A stretch of 64,000 nucleotides of DNA from Nocardiopsis sp. ATB16-24 (GTDB lineage: Bacteria > Actinomycetota > Actinomycetes > Streptosporangiales > Streptosporangiaceae). The first letter of the stretch is position 1, and the number at the start of each line of letters is the position of its first letter. Under the pieces are notes generated by a model. The model was given only the letters and a program-made list of their open reading frames with translations. It had not been told where the DNA came from and ran no database searches. A program made the position numbers and the translations under genes. Below, piece after piece: positions 43,307 through 53,463 of this stretch. The stretch is taken from positions 248,001-312,000 of the forward strand of contig NZ_JASCXJ010000001.1 of NCBI RefSeq assembly GCF_030271535.1, written 5' to 3'.

Positions 43307-46300
43307 GACTGATCCTTCCGGTCCGGTACGTGCGAGTGTCCAGGTATGGCGTCGGCCGCACGGGAGGAAGTGCGGGAACCGGAGGCGGCCGTGGGCGGAT
43401 CGAGGAGTCCCAGCAGCCTTACGTAGCTGTCGAGCAGCCGGTGTACGGCTTCGGGTGCGATCTCCCGCCGGTGGGCGAGGGTCACGGTCGCCGGTTGTGC
43501 GGTCAAGGCGGTTCCCAGGACGAGGTCGGCGTGCCGGAGGAGACCGCCCTCCTCCGTCCACCGACGGTCTGCGCACACGACGAGCGCCCTGCCGTCGTCG
43601 CCGCGGCCGGGGTGTAGCCGGTCGAGCCCCACCTCACGGTCGGTGTCTCCGACAAGCCGCAGGTAGTCGTCGACCAACTCGGCGAGGTCGGTCCTGCCGA
43701 CGAGATCGAGGGGGACCGGGACGGCCCTGCCTGGTCCGGACACCACGTGAAGCGTGACGTCGTCACAGGCCAACGTCTTACCGACGGTCAGCGCGAACGC
43801 GGCGTGGGCCAACGCCCGCACCGCGGCATCGCCGCCTGTGCCATGCCGGTGCAGCGCGGCCCGTACCCGGGCCGGCAGGGCGACCTCCGCGGTTCCGTCG
43901 GCCCCTTGGTCCTGTACGAACCAGGTCTCGGGCAGCCGCACGCCGGTGCCGGTGAGGGCGCCGTCCGAGTGGCGCCGTGCCAGTCTCCTCTCCAGCAACT
44001 CCTGCTGCCCGCCGAGGGTCGGTCGGGCGAACAGGTCACTGACATCGAGCTCCCCGGGGAAGGCGGCGTTCAGCTTCTCCAACAGCAGGATGAGACTGAA
44101 CGAGTTGCCGCCCAGGTCGAAGAAGCTCTCGTCCGGGCTCACCGACACGTCGCCGAGCACCGCCTTCCATGCCATGAGCAGGTCCTCGTTCACCGCCGAG
44201 GGCGCGTCCGCCCGGTCTCCTCCGGGCGGCGCCGCCTCCATGCGGGCCAGGGTCGGGCGGTCGATCTTGCCGCTCGTCGTCATCGGCAGGGCGGCCACCG
44301 CCGTGAGCGTGGCGGGGACCATGTAGCCGGGCAGCTTCCGGGACAGGAAGTCCCTCAGCGACTCCGGCTCCACCTGGGCCTCTCCCTTCACCTCGTAGAA
44401 CCCGCGGATGACCCGGTTGCCCGGCGAGACCTCGTCGACGATCACGCCGGCCCCGGCCACCTGCCCGTGCTCGGCGAGGGCCTGTTCGATCTCCTCGAGC
44501 TCGATGCGGTAACCGCGGACCTTGACCTGGTTGTCCGCCCGGCCGAGGCAGTGGACCTCACCGTCGCGCCACAGGGCGCGATCCCCGCTGCGGTAGATGC
44601 GTCCCTCGCCGAAGGGGTCGTCCCGGAAGGCCTCACGGGTGAGTTCGGGACGGTGCAGGTACCCCGGGGACACACCGTGTCCGCCGATCCACAGGTCGCC
44701 CTCGGTGCCCTCGGGGACGAGCTGGAGGTCGTCGTCGAGCACGTAGAAAGTGGTGTTGGCGATGGGCGTGCCGATGGTGACGGGGGCCTGGCGGGTGAGT
44801 TCCTTGACGCTGGACCAGATGCAGGTCTCGGTGGGCCCGTACACGTTGAAGATCTGGCACGACGACCGGGCCCACAGATCCGGCAGCAGGTCCTCGGGGA
44901 AGGCCTCACCGCCGACGACGAGCTTCTCCAGTGGTTCGCATGCCGTACGCGCCGCGTCCGGGTCCGCGCACAGCATCCGCAGCCGGCTCGGGGTCATCTG
45001 CAAGTACGCGACGCCGTTGTCCGTCACGAACTCCGCGATCGCCGCCGGTGTCCCCGTATCCCTCTCGTCTGCCATGGCCACCGTCCCGCCGGTGACCAGG
45101 GTCATGAGGGTCTCCAGAAGGTGGATGTCGAAAGACGGGGTCGTCAAGCACGCCACCGTCGCGTTCTCCCGCCAACCCAGCGCCTTCGGCATGGCCCACA
45201 GGAAGTTGGCCAGCGAGCCGTTGGTGACCATCACGCCCTTGGGACGGCCGGTGGAACCGGAGGTGAAGATGGTGTACGCGAGGTCGTCGGGCTCTTCGGT
45301 CGTCGGTGCCGGTACCGACGCGGCCGGCAGGTCCCGGTCGCGGATCGTCAGCACCCTCCCGTCCGACCCCTCCGCCCCGTCCGGTTGAAGGACCACCGCG
45401 GTCCCCGGGGAGCACAGGACCTTCGCCGGCTCCGCGGCCTCGATCACGGAGCGCAGTCGGTCCGGCGGGTCCGTCACCTCCATCGGCAGCCAGGCGGCAC
45501 CGACGCGGTGGACCGCCAACATGGCGGCGACGAGCTCCGGCGACCGCGGCAGCAGCAGTCCGACCAGGTCCCCCTTCCCCACCCCGGAGCCACGGAGCAG
45601 GGCGGCGAGCCGACCGGCCCGTTCGGCCAATCGGTCGTACGTCGTCACCTCGCCCTGGAAGCGGATCGCCGGACGCGTGGCGTAGGCGGTGAACGCCCGG
45701 TCGAACTGCTCCGCGAGGCCGGGGACGCCGGTCATACGCTGACCGGTGCCCCATGACAGGAGCCGCTCCGTCGTGTCGTCGTCGATGAGCGGGATCTCAC
45801 CGATTCTGAGGTCGGGGTTCTCCACGGCCCTCGCGACGAGGGCGTGGAACCGTTCCATCAGACCGGCGATCCGCTGCTCGCTGAACACGCCGGAGTGGTT
45901 CAGGTCGACGAACAGACCACCGTCGCGCTCGGTGAGTTCCAGGGTCAGGGCGAGCATCGAGCCGCTCATGCCGAAGTCCTCGGTGGTGGCGTTGAGCTCA
46001 CCGAAACGGCGCGCGCGTTCCCGGGCGTTCGTGTAGATGAACATCGTGTCGAACAGAGCGTTACGGCCGTAGTCGCGCTCCAGGTCCAGTTCCTCGATCA
46101 ACGTCTCGTAGGGGTAGTGCGCGTGCTCGATCGCCGCGAGTCCGGTGTCGCGTACCCGTCGGAGGTAGTCCGACAACCGGGTCTCGGGCGTCGGCCGCAG
46201 CCGCAGCGGCAGCGACTGGGCGAACATGCCGACCGTGCCGCCGAAGGGGCCCAGCGCCCGCTGGTCCAGCGGCACCCCGACGCACAAGTCGCTCTCCCCG

Positions 46301-49300
46301 CTCGTTCTGGCCAACAGCACCGACCACAACGACAGATAGAAGAGGAACGGCGTCGTCCTGTGCCGGTGGATGACCGCGGTCGCCGCCTTGTGCACCCGGG
46401 GGTCGATCTCGGTGTAGTAGTGGTGCCCGCTGAAGTCGTTGATGGCCGGAAGAGGCGCATCGGTCGGGACGGCGAGGGGTGGAGGCAGGGTCTCGAACTC
46501 GCGCAGCCACCACCGCCGATGCTCCTCATAGCCGGACCGCCCAGGCAGCTCGGACCGGGTTCGGACGTATTCGGCGTAATCCGCGGGCTCTTCGGTGCTC
46601 GTCAGCCGCCCGTTCGTCAGGTGATCGGCGAGCTCGTCGACGATCAGTTCCAGTCCTCTGCCGTCGACGATGATGTGGTGGAACGAGACGACGAGGTCAT
46701 CGGTGCCGTCCTCGCCGACGACGATGCCGTAACGCCACAGCGGTGCCCTGGCCAGGTCGAGCGGCGCGTTCATCGCACTCGCGACCTCCTCGGGACTCGC
46801 CCCCTCGAAGAGGTGGACCTCGGGCTCGACGTCTGGCAGGACACGACAGACGACATCATCGGAGTCGACCTCGTAGCGGCTGCGCAGCTTGGGGTGTCTG
46901 CGGGCGATGGCGCGAAACGCCGCGTCGACCCGGCTCGGGTCCAGCCGGCCGTCGAAGTGGAGCCGGAGCGGGACCTGGTACGCCTCGTTTCCACCGCGCA
47001 TACGGGAGTTCACATAGACCCGTTTCTCCTCGGCGGAGAGCGCCATGGTGACGGGCGTGCCCTGAGCGGCCGCGAGCGTCCCTCCGTCGTCGGTCCCGCC
47101 TTCACCGGTACGGACGGCCGAAGGCGAGCGTCGGAAGTCGAAGCCCCCGGCCCTGATCTCCCGCACGACCGCCCCGAACGCCTCCAGGATGCGGTCCTTG
47201 TGCTCCTCGGTGTGGGCCCACGAGAAATACCCCGAGCGGCGCTCCCACACGAACACGCCGTGGTGGGCCAGCAGCTTGAAGAAGAGGTTCGTGGTCAGGG
47301 TCATCATGGCCACGTCGCGCGGCGCCACGTTCTCGTACTTGTACATCGAGGCGCAGTGCGTCAGTCGGATCGGCACCTCCTCGCGGTCGAAGAAGTCGTT
47401 GGCCCTCCGCACGAAGTCGTCCGTGAACCTGTTCAGTTCGGCGATCCGCTCCTCGCCGCTCTCCTTGAGGGTGGTCAGCACCGCCCGGCAGGCCGCCATG
47501 GTGAGGGGGTGTTTGCAGAACGTTCCGGCGAAAAAGGTCGTCGGTACCGCGGGTCGGGAGTCGTCGACGTCGGAGAACGCCCCGCCGTCCACGGCGTCGA
47601 GGTAGGTGCTCTTGCCGGCGACGATGCCCACCGGCATACCGCCGCCGACGAGTTTGCCGTACAGCGACATGTCGGACTCGACCCCGAAGTATGTCTGCGC
47701 ACCGCCCAGTTCGAGCCGGAAGCCGACGATCATCTCGTCGAAGATCAGCGCGATTCCGTGCTCGGTGCAGATCTGTCGGAGCTCGCGCAGGAACTCAGCG
47801 GGCTGTAGGCCCGGATTGCGCGACTGCACCGGCTCCACCAGCACGGCGGCCAACTCGTCGCCCTGCTGCCGGATGCGCTCCAACGACTCCTCGGCTCCAT
47901 AGCGAAGCACCACGGTGTTCTCGATCATGGCCGGGGGGATGCCGATGGTCAGCGGAACACTGTCGGTTCCGTCGCTCTCGGCCAGGACCGCGTCGGAGCC
48001 GCCGTGGTAGGAGTCGGTGAACCGGACGATCCTGTCGCGCCCGCTCACCGCCCTGGCGAGCCGCAGCGACACCATCACGGCCTCGGTGCCGGTGTTGCAG
48101 AAGGCGACCCGTTCGGCGCCGGTCATGTCGTGGATCAGCTCCGCGACCTCACCAGCGACCCTGTTCTGGGGTCCCAGCTCATAGCCGGCCTCGAGCTGCT
48201 CCTGTACCGCGCGTACGACGAAGTCGGGCTGGTGACCGAAGAAGTGGACACCGTAGCCGATCCCGGTGTCGACGTACCGGTTGCCGTCCACGTCCCAGAA
48301 CTCGGCCCCCCGGGAGCGGGAGGACACCAGCGGGTAGGAGACCTCCTTCAGACTCGTGTCGAAGTTGAGCGAGTTGATCCAGTCCGCCAGGTGTCGGCGA
48401 TGGGAACGGGCGTACGCCTGCGACCCCGCGGTCCTGGCGGTGTAGCGGGCGACGAAATCGGTGATGAACCGTTCCTGCTGCGTGGTGAGCTCGGTGGCGC
48501 TCAGCGAGATGTTGTTGTCGTACGTGCCGACCTTGCGGGGCGTGCGCGCGGGCCGACGCTTCGGTGCGGGCTCGGGGGCCGTCTGGGGTGTCGGCGCACC
48601 GATCGCACCGGCGCCAGGCGCCGCGCCGCCGAGCATCTGAAGCTGCTGTTGCATGACGGCCAGCTGAGAGTGGACCACCGCTTCGAGCCCGGAGGCGGAG
48701 GGAACGCCCTGGCCGGCCGCGGGTGCGGTGGTGGGCACGGGCGGTACGGCGCTCCCCCGCTGGTCGGGAACGGCCCCGGGCGGCGGGTTCGGCCGCGGGT
48801 CCGGCTCTGGGGGAGGCTCGGGTTCGGGGCGGTTGCGCAAGACGAAGTCGGTCACCTGCCCCACCGTGTGGAGCGACTCGAAGAAGGTGGTGATCGGAAT
48901 GTCGAGCGCGTAGTGCTTCTCGATGCGCTTGCCGAACTGCACGAGCATGAGCGAGTCGACACCGAGCGAGAACAGCTCCACACCCGGGTTCAGCTCCGTG
49001 GTCGCCACGCCGGTGACCTCGCTCAGCGCCTGAGTGATGACCTCTCCGACCACTTTCTCCTCGTCCGCCCGGCGGGCGTCGGCCGCGGCGGCGTCCGCTT
49101 TGGCCGCGAAGCCGTCCGCCGGACCGTTCTCCGCGGTGCCGGTCGTCGCGAGGTCGTCCACTCGACTGCCCATGGTCGTGTCACCTGCTCCGGTGCGGTC
49201 TCGGTACCAGATCCTCTGCCTGTCGAACGGGGTGTGCGGCAGGTCACGGAGCAGCCGCCCCGCGCCCGCGATCCGGCCGGGGTCCAGCTCGGCGCCCAGC

Positions 49301-52300
49301 TCCCACAGTCGGCCGGCGGACTCGAGGAACTGCCGCGGGTCGGACCTGTCCTTGCGCAGACTCGGGAGGACCACCACGTCGTCGCCGAACTCCTGGGCGA
49401 TGAGCCCACCGAGAGTCGCCGTGGCGCCGATCTCGACGAACGTGCCCAGCCCCGTCCGTACGACCGAGGCGACGGCGTCGCGGAACAGAACGGGTTCGAC
49501 CATGTGTCGGCTCCAGTGGTCGGCGTCGACCGGGGAGCCGGGTGTGACCGGCCGGGCGGTCTGCGCGGAGATCCACTTGACCGACGGGGCGTTGAAACGC
49601 CACTCGCGGATCCGGTCCCGGAGGCGCTCGGCCGCCGGGGTCATCCGCTCCGAGTGGAAGGGGTGCGACACTTCGAGTCGTTCCGTGAAGACACGCTGTC
49701 GACGTGCGGCCTTCAGTACCGCGGCCAGGCTGTCGGCCGGACCGGAGACGGTGACGTTCTCCGTGGCGTTCACGGCCGCCAGCGAGACGTCCGGGGTGTC
49801 GGTGAGCAACTCTCGCGCCCGTTCGACGGAGCACAACAGGGTCGCCATCGCGCCGTCGGCCGAGGAGTCCGCTACCACGCGCGCCCGGTGTGCGACCAGC
49901 TCAACGGCCTGTTCTCGGCTCATGGCCCCGGCGAAGCAGGCCGCCGCGTACTCGCCGATGCTGTGGCCGATGACCGCCGCGGGCGTGACACCACAGCTCA
50001 CCCAGTACCGGGCGAGCGCCAGTCCGACGGCGAAGATCATCGGCTGGGTGTACAGCGGCGACTGGAAGCGTTCGTCGGCCTCCTCTGCGAACATGACCTC
50101 CAGCACGGAGATGTCGGCGACTCTGCGGAACTCACGGTCGAGCTCGTCCAGTTCGCGGCGGAACCCCTCCGCGTGGTCGTAGAGTCCACGGGCCATGCCC
50201 TGGTACTGCGTTCCCTGTCCTGAGAAGACGAACACCGGCCCCGCCCCGCGCGGGTCGGCCGCGACCTTCTCTCCGGAAGGGCTCGCCGCGGCGGTCCGCA
50301 GTTCCTCCAGCGAGGTGCAGACCAGGGCCTTGCGGTACTTCAGGCCACGCCGTCTGCTCAGAGTGTGCGCCACGTCGTCGAGGTCCACCGCGACGCCGGA
50401 ACTCCAGTCGGCGAGCTCGCGCAGCCCGGTCCGCAGGGCCGCAGCGGAGTTCGCCGAGACCGGCAACAGTCGGGGCGTGTCCACATCGGTGCGAGGGGGG
50501 ACCGGCTCCCTTCGCCGCGGCCCGTACTCCTCGACGATGACATGGGCGTTGGTCCCGCTGACACCGAACGAGCTGATCCCCGCCACACGTCTTCCGGTCG
50601 GGGGGTCCCACGGAACCTCCTCGGTGATGACCTCGAGGGGGGCGCTGTCCCAGTCGATGAGGCGGTTGCCGCTGCGGAAGTGCAGTGTGGCCGGCAGGCG
50701 CCTGTTCTGGAGACTGGTCACGACCTTGCAGAGCGCCGCCATGCCGGCGGCGGACTCCAGATGCCCCAGGTTCGACTTGACGCTGCCGACACCGACCTTC
50801 GCCGTACGCCCTGCGAAGACCCTGGCCAGGGAGTTGATCTCCTGCGGGTCGCCGATCGGCGTGCCGGAGCCGTGGGCCTCGACATAGGAGACGTCCTCTG
50901 CCCCGACCCCGGCCTCGGCCATCGCGTCCCTGATCACCTGGCTCTGGGCGGCCCCGCTGGGCACGGTGAACCCGCCGCTGCGGCCATTGTGGCTGACCGC
51001 GGAGCCGCGCAGCACGGCGAGGACGTCGTCACCGTCGCGTTCGGCGTCCGCCAGCCGCTTGAGGAGGACGACGACGCCGCCCTCGCTGCGGATGTAGCCG
51101 TCCGCGCCGTCGTCGAAGCTACGGCAGCGACCCGACGGCGACAGGGCGCCCAGCCGGGACCACGACAAGTGCCCCTCGGGACTGAGGATCAGGTTGACTC
51201 CCGCGGCCACGACGAGGTCGCATCCGCCCTGCTTCAACTCCCGGCCGCCCAGGTGCAAGGCGTACAACGAGGACGAACACGCGGTGTCGACCGCCATGCT
51301 GGGGCCCTGGAAGCCGAAGGTGTAGGAGATACGCCCTGCGGCGGCGTTCGCCATGTTGCCGGTGTAGGTGTACGCCTCGTGGGAGTACCCGAGGTTCTGC
51401 CCCACCTGGCGGTAGTCGTTGTTGTAGATCCCGACGAACGTTCCGACCCGCCCGGCGGCACCCGCGGCGTACGGGTCGAGGCCGGCGTCCTCGAACGCCT
51501 CCCATGTCAGTTCGAGAAGCAGCCGCTGCTGCGGGTCGATCAGCTCCGCCTCGCTCGGCGAGATGGCGAAGAAGGTCGGGTCGAACCGGTCGATGTCGCG
51601 CAGATAGCCGCCCTGTGTGGTGGTCACCTCGCTGACGTCCAGGGGGCTGTGCGCCCACCGGTCTTCGGGGACGGGCTCCACGACGTCGATCTTCCCGCTC
51701 AACACCTCCCAAAGCCGCCGCCGGTCGGCGATGCCGCCGGGCAGCCGCATCCCCATTCCGACTATCGCGATCGCGTCGGACGGCTCCGCCGGAGCAGGGG
51801 CTCGGGAAGGCCGAGGAGCCGGGGCCTTCGCCTGCGCACCGCCGAGGGCGGCGCGCGTCCGCCGTATCTCCTCGACCAACGCCGCCGGCTCGGGGTGGTC
51901 GATGATGCAGGTGCTCTCCATCCGGACATCGAGCCGGCGCTCGAGCTTGGCCTGCAAAGAGACCAGGCGGACCGAGTCAAGGCCGAGATCGAACAGGTTC
52001 GCCTCGCGCAGCGCCGGATCCAGGGCGGCGGCCTCGGACGGTCTGCTCTCCAGCTCGCCGACGACGTACGAGACGATCGCGTCGACCAACGCGCGGTCTT
52101 CTGCCACCGGATCGGCGGGCGCAGCCGGTCCGGTACCGTCGTCGACCCTCGGCAGCGGTCGGCTCCAGTCGACCGGTACGCCGTGCACCCACGCCTCCGC
52201 CAGCGAGGCGACGAAGCGGGCCGGGCCTTGCCGGTCACGGCGCAGCGTGCCGATCACCGGCACGTGGTCCCCGATCGCGGCCACGATCTCCCTCGTAGGG

Positions 52301-53403
52301 CGAACGAGCACCGGATGCGCGCTGAGTTCGACCAGCGCACGGTGGCCATCGGCGAGCACGGCCCGTGCGGCCTGCTCGTACATCACCGGGTTGCGGAGAT
52401 TGCGGTACCAGAACTCCGCGTCCAGCTCAGCGGTGTCCACGCGTCCACCGGTGGTACTGGAGTAGAAGGGCAGCTCCGTCGTCCGCGGGCGAACACGGCC
52501 GAGCGAGGCGAGCAGGGCCTCGCGCTGCGGTTCGACCCGCGGGGAGTGCGCGGGGAACTCCACGGACAGCTTCTGGGCGTAGGTCCCCTCGTCGCGCAGG
52601 CTCTCGACGATGCCGTCGATGACAGGGTCGGCACCGGCGATCACCACCGAGCGGGGGTCGAACACCCCGGCGACGTCAATGGCGTCGGCGGAGTCGGTCC
52701 CGCGGGCACCGAAGCGTTCCCGGACCTCCTCGACGGTCAGCCCGACCATCGCCATGCCGCCCTGGCCCACCATCGGAACGTGCGCCCTGCTCCACAACAC
52801 GGCGATGCGCGCGGCCTCGTCGAGCGGCAGTGCTCCCGTCACGCACGCCGCGGCGATCTCGCCGAGGCTGAAGCCGACGACACCGCCCGGCTCCACTCCG
52901 TGGGAGCGCCAAAGACCGGCCAGCGCGACCATGATCGAGAAGAGGACCGGCTCCACGACGTCCGGCCGCTGTAGCTCCTGCGCCGGACCCTCACCTCGTA
53001 GAACGTCCACGAGCGACCAGTCGACGTGCGGGGCGAGGGCGTCGGCGCACTCGCCGATCCTCCTCGCGAATTCCGGGGACGCCTCCAGCAGACCGACGCA
53101 CATGCCCGGGAAGACCGTGCCCTGCCCGGGAAAGACGAACACCGGACGCGCGTCGTCGGTGGCGACGCCCCGTACCACCCGCGAACTCGGGCGTCCCTCG
53201 ACCACCGCGGTCAACGGCTCCAGCCAGTCGTCGCCCTGGGGGAGCAGGACCGCCCGGTGCGCGCGGTCCGGGCGCTTGGAGGTCAGGGAGCCGGCCGCGT
53301 CAGAGGAGCCTGCCTCGCCTTTCTCGACCTTCCGCCGCAGCCGAACCGCACGATCGCGCAGAGCCCTCCTGCTCGGAGCACTCAGAACCCACGGAGCAGT
53401 CAT
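43303..53403 (-). CDS. starter synthase: AT-ACP-KS-AT-ACP-AMT-C-A-PCP-partial C
   Basis: Predicted 3366-aa protein that starts the chain. The loading AT has GFSLGE (about 178; Phe where His is usual) and an atypical FPAHS. ACP1 has GLDSV (about 476). The KS has DTACSSSL (about 708), EAHGSGT and GHLESAAG. AT2 has GHSIGE (about 1147) with malonyl-like HPFHS. ACP2 has GVDSL (about 1483), after which there is a Pro-rich linker. The class III PLP aminotransferase (about 1650-2070) has IFDEMIVGFR and the lysine in YGKLVGGGMPVG (about 1917); in the iturin/mycosubtilin type this makes a beta-amino acyl thioester. The C domain has HHIIVDG (about 2245). The A domain has FTSGSTG (about 2715) and a code read as D-I-L-Q-V-G-V-I-W-K, close to the glycine code DILQLGLIWK. 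The PCP has GGNS (about 3099), followed by a 200-residue C-like tail lacking HHxxxDG. Confidence 0.9.
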   Translation of the reverse strand: MTAPWVLSAPSRRALRDRAVRLRRKVEKGEAGSSDAAGSLTSKRPDRAHRAVLLPQGDDWLEPLTAVVEGRPSSRVVRGVATDDARPVFVFPGQGTVFPGMCVGLLEASPEFARRIGECADALAPHVDWSLVDVLRGEGPAQELQRPDVVEPVLFSIMVALAGLWRSHGVEPGGVVGFSLGEIAAACVTGALPLDEAARIAVLWSRAHVPMVGQGGMAMVGLTVEEVRERFGARGTDSADAIDVAGVFDPRSVVIAGADPVIDGIVESLRDEGTYAQKLSVEFPAHSPRVEPQREALLASLGRVRPRTTELPFYSSTTGGRVDTAELDAEFWYRNLRNPVMYEQAARAVLADGHRALVELSAHPVLVRPTREIVAAIGDHVPVIGTLRRDRQGPARFVASLAEAWVHGVPVDWSRPLPRVDDGTGPAAPADPVAEDRALVDAIVSYVVGELESRPSEAAALDPALREANLFDLGLDSVRLVSLQAKLERRLDVRMESTCIIDHPEPAALVEEIRRTRAALGGAQAKAPAPRPSRAPAPAEPSDAIAIVGMGMRLPGGIADRRRLWEVLSGKIDVVEPVPEDRWAHSPLDVSEVTTTQGGYLRDIDRFDPTFFAISPSEAELIDPQQRLLLELTWEAFEDAGLDPYAAGAAGRVGTFVGIYNNDYRQVGQNLGYSHEAYTYTGNMANAAAGRISYTFGFQGPSMAVDTACSSSLYALHLGGRELKQGGCDLVVAAGVNLILSPEGHLSWSRLGALSPSGRCRSFDDGADGYIRSEGGVVVLLKRLADAERDGDDVLAVLRGSAVSHNGRSGGFTVPSGAAQSQVIRDAMAEAGVGAEDVSYVEAHGSGTPIGDPQEINSLARVFAGRTAKVGVGSVKSNLGHLESAAGMAALCKVVTSLQNRRLPATLHFRSGNRLIDWDSAPLEVITEEVPWDPPTGRRVAGISSFGVSGTNAHVIVEEYGPRRREPVPPRTDVDTPRLLPVSANSAAALRTGLRELADWSSGVAVDLDDVAHTLSRRRGLKYRKALVCTSLEELRTAAASPSGEKVAADPRGAGPVFVFSGQGTQYQGMARGLYDHAEGFRRELDELDREFRRVADISVLEVMFAEEADERFQSPLYTQPMIFAVGLALARYWVSCGVTPAAVIGHSIGEYAAACFAGAMSREQAVELVAHRARVVADSSADGAMATLLCSVERARELLTDTPDVSLAAVNATENVTVSGPADSLAAVLKAARRQRVFTERLEVSHPFHSERMTPAAERLRDRIREWRFNAPSVKWISAQTARPVTPGSPVDADHWSRHMVEPVLFRDAVASVVRTGLGTFVEIGATATLGGLIAQEFGDDVVVLPSLRKDRSDPRQFLESAGRLWELGAELDPGRIAGAGRLLRDLPHTPFDRQRIWYRDRTGAGDTTMGSRVDDLATTGTAENGPADGFAAKADAAAADARRADEEKVVGEVITQALSEVTGVATTELNPGVELFSLGVDSLMLVQFGKRIEKHYALDIPITTFFESLHTVGQVTDFVLRNRPEPEPPPEPDPRPNPPPGAVPDQRGSAVPPVPTTAPAAGQGVPSASGLEAVVHSQLAVMQQQLQMLGGAAPGAGAIGAPTPQTAPEPAPKRRPARTPRKVGTYDNNISLSATELTTQQERFITDFVARYTARTAGSQAYARSHRRHLADWINSLNFDTSLKEVSYPLVSSRSRGAEFWDVDGNRYVDTGIGYGVHFFGHQPDFVVRAVQEQLEAGYELGPQNRVAGEVAELIHDMTGAERVAFCNTGTEAVMVSLRLARAVSGRDRIVRFTDSYHGGSDAVLAESDGTDSVPLTIGIPPAMIENTVVLRYGAEESLERIRQQGDELAAVLVEPVQSRNPGLQPAEFLRELRQICTEHGIALIFDEMIVGFRLELGGAQTYFGVESDMSLYGKLVGGGMPVGIVAGKSTYLDAVDGGAFSDVDDSRPAVPTTFFAGTFCKHPLTMAACRAVLTTLKESGEERIAELNRFTDDFVRRANDFFDREEVPIRLTHCASMYKYENVAPRDVAMMTLTTNLFFKLLAHHGVFVWERRSGYFSWAHTEEHKDRILEAFGAVVREIRAGGFDFRRSPSAVRTGEGGTDDGGTLAAAQGTPVTMALSAEEKRVYVNSRMRGGNEAYQVPLRLHFDGRLDPSRVDAAFRAIARRHPKLRSRYEVDSDDVVCRVLPDVEPEVHLFEGASPEEVASAMNAPLDLARAPLWRYGIVVGEDGTDDLVVSFHHIIVDGRGLELIVDELADHLTNGRLTSTEEPADYAEYVRTRSELPGRSGYEEHRRWWLREFETLPPPLAVPTDAPLPAINDFSGHHYYTEIDPRVHKAATAVIHRHRTTPFLFYLSLWSVLLARTSGESDLCVGVPLDQRALGPFGGTVGMFAQSLPLRLRPTPETRLSDYLRRVRDTGLAAIEHAHYPYETLIEELDLERDYGRNALFDTMFIYTNARERARRFGELNATTEDFGMSGSMLALTLELTERDGGLFVDLNHSGVFSEQRIAGLMERFHALVARAVENPDLRIGEIPLIDDDTTERLLSWGTGQRMTGVPGLAEQFDRAFTAYATRPAIRFQGEVTTYDRLAERAGRLAALLRGSGVGKGDLVGLLLPRSPELVAAMLAVHRVGAAWLPMEVTDPPDRLRSVIEAAEPAKVLCSPGTAVVLQPDGAEGSDGRVLTIRDRDLPAASVPAPTTEEPDDLAYTIFTSGSTGRPKGVMVTNGSLANFLWAMPKALGWRENATVACLTTPSFDIHLLETLMTLVTGGTVAMADERDTGTPAAIAEFVTDNGVAYLQMTPSRLRMLCADPDAARTACEPLEKLVVGGEAFPEDLLPDLWARSSCQIFNVYGPTETCIWSSVKELTRQAPVTIGTPIANTTFYVLDDDLQLVPEGTEGDLWIGGHGVSPGYLHRPELTREAFRDDPFGEGRIYRSGDRALWRDGEVHCLGRADNQVKVRGYRIELEEIEQALAEHGQVAGAGVIVDEVSPGNRVIRGFYEVKGEAQVEPESLRDFLSRKLPGYMVPATLTAVAALPMTTSGKIDRPTLARMEAAPPGGDRADAPSAVNEDLLMAWKAVLGDVSVSPDESFFDLGGNSFSLILLLEKLNAAFPGELDVSDLFARPTLGGQQELLERRLARRHSDGALTGTGVRLPETWFVQDQGADGTAEVALPARVRAALHRHGTGGDAAVRALAHAAFALTVGKTLACDDVTLHVVSGPGRAVPVPLDLVGRTDLAELVDDYLRLVGDTDREVGLDRLHPGRGDDGRALVVCADRRWTEEGGLLRHADLVLGTALTAQPATVTLAHRREIAPEAVHRLLDSYVRLLGLLDPPTAASGSRTSSRAADAIPGHSHVPDRKDQS

Positions 53404-53463
53404 CGGCAGCGCCCCCCGCGATGTAAAACGACCAGAGCGCCGAAGATGTTCATCTTTCCCGAC

